Below, piece by piece: positions 5,763-7,214 of a stretch of DNA of 7,214 nt. The translations under genes and the position numbers were made by a program. Numbering within the stretch: the stretch's first letter is position 1; each line of letters opens with the position of its first letter. The notes beneath the pieces are model-generated. The model ran no database searches and was not told the origin of the DNA. It saw only the letters and a program-made list of their open reading frames with translations. Source of the stretch: an uncultured Altererythrobacter sp. (lineage in GTDB: Bacteria > Pseudomonadota > Alphaproteobacteria > Sphingomonadales > Sphingomonadaceae); the NCBI GenBank assembly GCA_946886175.1, contig CAMPIA010000059.1:1-7214 (forward strand), written 5' to 3'.

Positions 5763-6499
5763 CGCCCGGATCGGAGGCCGAGCACGTCGTCCATCGTATA
5801 GCGGCCCGGCGGCCTGCCGATCAGCCAATCGGCCGCCCGCACCGCGCCGCGCGCGAAAATCATGCGATTCTCCGCGCTGTGCGAGAGCGTGAGCCGCTCC
5901 TCCTCGCCCGCCAGAATCACGCTGTGCTCGCCGGCGACGGTGCCGCCGCGCAAGCTCGCGAAGCCGATCGCGCCTTCGCCCCGCGCACCGGTGTGGCCAT
6001 CCCGCCCGGCCTCGCGGTTGGCGGCCAGCTCGATCCCGCGCCCCTCGGCCGCGGCCTCGCCCAGCAGCAGCGCGGTGCCCGAGGGCGCGTCGACCTTGCG
6101 CCGGTGGTGCATTTCGAGGATTTCGATGTCCCATTCGGGCCCGAGCCGCGCGGCCGCCTCGCGCACCAGATGCGCGAGCAGCGTGACGCCGAGCGAGGTG
6201 TTGCCCGTCTGGAGCACCGCCAGGTCGCGCGCGGCGTTGTCGATCGCGGTGTGCTGGTGATCGTCGAGCCCGGTGGTGCCGATCACGATCGGTATCCCCG
6301 CGCCGATCGCCGCGTGCAGGTTCGCCTCGAGCGCTTGCGGCGCGGAGAAGTCGACCAGCGCTTCGCTGCGGTCGGCCAGCGCGGCGACGTCGCCGCCGCG
6401 GTCGATTCCGCCTGCGCATTCGTGCCCCGCTTCGGCGATCGCACGCACGAGCGCATGGCCCATGCGCCCCTCGCTGCCGATAATGCCGATCCGCGCCAT
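5759..6499 (-). CDS. dapB: 4-hydroxy-tetrahydrodipicolinate reductase
   Basis: A complete 246-residue enzyme that reduces 4-hydroxy-tetrahydrodipicolinate to tetrahydrodipicolinate with NAD(P)H, upstream of DapE in diaminopimelate/lysine synthesis. The N-terminal Rossmann motif is IGIIGSEGRMGHAL (4-17); DFSAP (50-54) and GTTG (74-77) line the cofactor site. The substrate domain holds EMHHRRKVDAPSGTAL (129-144) with catalytic His131, His132 and Lys135 and the Ser-Gly-Thr substrate-binding segment (140-142), then RGGTVAGEHSVIL in the C-terminal half. The start at 6499 is preferred over an in-frame ATG at 6520 because GGGGGAG (complement of 6504-6510) sits 4 nt upstream and lies between the two. 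It is the first gene of a probable dapB-nth operon with an ATGA overlap, and is divergent from cobB. Confidence 0.97.
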   Translation of the reverse strand: MARIGIIGSEGRMGHALVRAIAEAGHECAGGIDRGGDVAALADRSEALVDFSAPQALEANLHAAIGAGIPIVIGTTGLDDHQHTAIDNAARDLAVLQTGNTSLGVTLLAHLVREAAARLGPEWDIEILEMHHRRKVDAPSGTALLLGEAAAEGRGIELAANREAGRDGHTGARGEGAIGFASLRGGTVAGEHSVILAGEEERLTLSHSAENRMIFARGAVRAADWLIGRPPGRYTMDDVLGLRSGR

Positions 6500-6534
6500 T
6501 GCACTCCCCCGAAGCTGCATGCTTCATGGCGCGC
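6500..6534. promoter_or_regulatory. Very short divergent region between dapB and cobB
   Basis: Only 35 nt separate the two start codons, so promoter elements must extend into the opposite gene. It holds the dapB ribosome site (complement of 6504-6510) and an imperfect dyad GAAGC-TGCAT-GCTTC at 6511-6525 with 5-nt arms. An ATG at 6526 in the cobB frame would add three residues. No good ribosome site is seen for cobB and no -10/-35 boxes were recognised. Confidence 0.35.
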
Positions 6535-7214
6535 ATGGCCGATATTCGCAACATCGTGATCCTCACCGGGGCGGGCGTGAGCGCCGAGAGCGGGATCGAC
6601 ACCTTTCGCGGTGGCGGCGGGCTTTGGGAGCAGCATCGGGTGGAAGATGTCGCTACGCCCGAGGCCTTCGCCCGCGATCCCGAGCTGGTGCTGCGGTTCT
6701 ACGACATGCGGCGCGCGGCGATCCAGACGAAGGAACCCAACCCCGCGCACACCGCGCTCGGTCGGCTCGACCGCGAATGGCCGGGAGAGTTGCTGATCGT
6801 GACCCAGAACGTCGACGACCTGCACGAGCGCGGCGGGGCGAACCGCGTGCTCCACATGCACGGCACCCACCTCAACGTCTGGTGCACCGCCTGCGACGCA
6901 CGCTCGCGCTGGACCGGGCCGCTGATCGCCAAAGAGGGAGCGCGCCCGCCGTGCCCCGGCTGCGGCGAGGCGGCGCTGCGCCCCGACGTCGTCTGGTTCG
7001 GCGAGATGCCCTACGAGATCGAGCGCATCTACGCTGCGCTGCGGAGGGCGGACCTGTTCGTCTCGATCGGCACTTCGGGCGCGGTCTATCCCGCCGCGGG
7101 CTTCGTGCGCGACGCGCGCGAACTCGGCGCGCGCACGCTCGAGCTCAACCTCGAACGCAGCCAGGGCTCGGCCTGGTTCGACGAAACCCGCCTCGGCCCC
7201 GCGAGCGACCTGGT
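6535..7214 (+). CDS. cobB: CobB-type NAD-dependent protein deacylase (sirtuin), C-terminus cut by window edge
   Basis: The first 226 residues are present; perhaps only 10-20 are missing beyond the right edge. The enzyme uses NAD+ to remove acyl groups from lysines, making nicotinamide and O-acyl-ADP-ribose. NAD site: TGAGVSAESGIDTFRG (11-26). TQNVDDLHERGG (90-101) precedes the catalytic histidine in HMHG (His109). Four cysteines, Cys117, Cys120, Cys140 and Cys143, form the structural zinc site. RPDVVWFGEMP, IGTSGAVYPAAGF and LELNLE complete the signature. Tyr56 and Arg59 (FYDMRR) match the Tyr-x-x-Arg pair that lets SIRT5 and E. coli CobB accept succinyl-lysine, so desuccinylation is likely. 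The start at 6535 (MADIRNIVILTGAG) fits the short form of the family; 6526 is an alternative. The gene is divergent from dapB. Confidence 0.95.
   Translation, partial: MADIRNIVILTGAGVSAESGIDTFRGGGGLWEQHRVEDVATPEAFARDPELVLRFYDMRRAAIQTKEPNPAHTALGRLDREWPGELLIVTQNVDDLHERGGANRVLHMHGTHLNVWCTACDARSRWTGPLIAKEGARPPCPGCGEAALRPDVVWFGEMPYEIERIYAALRRADLFVSIGTSGAVYPAAGFVRDARELGARTLELNLERSQGSAWFDETRLGPASDL

Noticed and set aside
5763..6602. N-terminal extension of the nth frame through dapB
   Set aside because: The extension is a low-complexity shadow of dapB; Nth similarity, including residue numbering identical to E. coli, begins at the ATG at 5762.

Overview
The window reads as a chromosomal segment of a GC-rich alphaproteobacterium, most likely a member of the Sphingomonadales (Erythrobacteraceae or Sphingomonadaceae type). 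This is inferred from base composition, codon use, the style of the proteins, and a G/C-rich two-hairpin repeat of a kind I associate with such genomes; no search was possible. It holds eight protein genes, two of them cut by the window ends, packed with short gaps and several overlaps. I see no rRNA, tRNA, CRISPR array, insertion sequence or phage gene.

Left part (1-2480): the start of a VOC-fold (glyoxalase-like) gene on the minus strand runs off the left edge. Divergent from it, on the plus strand, are a glutathione S-transferase gene and an exported S1/P1-type zinc nuclease gene that overlap by 40 nt. The nuclease gene ends stop-to-stop against a minus-strand cupin gene, which carries a perfect palindrome inside its coding sequence. 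Middle (2533-3817): dapE is divergent from the cupin gene and is followed by a 151-nt gap, most of it filled by two copies of a ~53-bp two-hairpin repeat in inverted orientation. Right part (3818-7214): a sodium-coupled dicarboxylate/amino-acid symporter gene ends 53 nt inside the convergent nth gene (endonuclease III). nth lies directly downstream of dapB, with a 4-nt ATGA overlap. Divergent from dapB is a cobB-type sirtuin gene cut by the right edge.

Functionally this is mostly housekeeping: two steps of diaminopimelate/lysine synthesis (DapE, DapB), base-excision repair (Nth), lysine deacylation (CobB), carboxylate or acidic amino-acid uptake, and small detoxification or metabolic enzymes. 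All eight genes belong to families I recognise, and I see no multi-gene system that looks undescribed. The more unusual signals are non-coding or structural: the inverted pair of repeats with compensatory base changes in both hairpins, a possible anti-Shine-Dalgarno segment in the symporter leader, the palindrome translated as a Gly/Ser-rich insert in the cupin, and a non-canonical NQNGT motif in the symporter.
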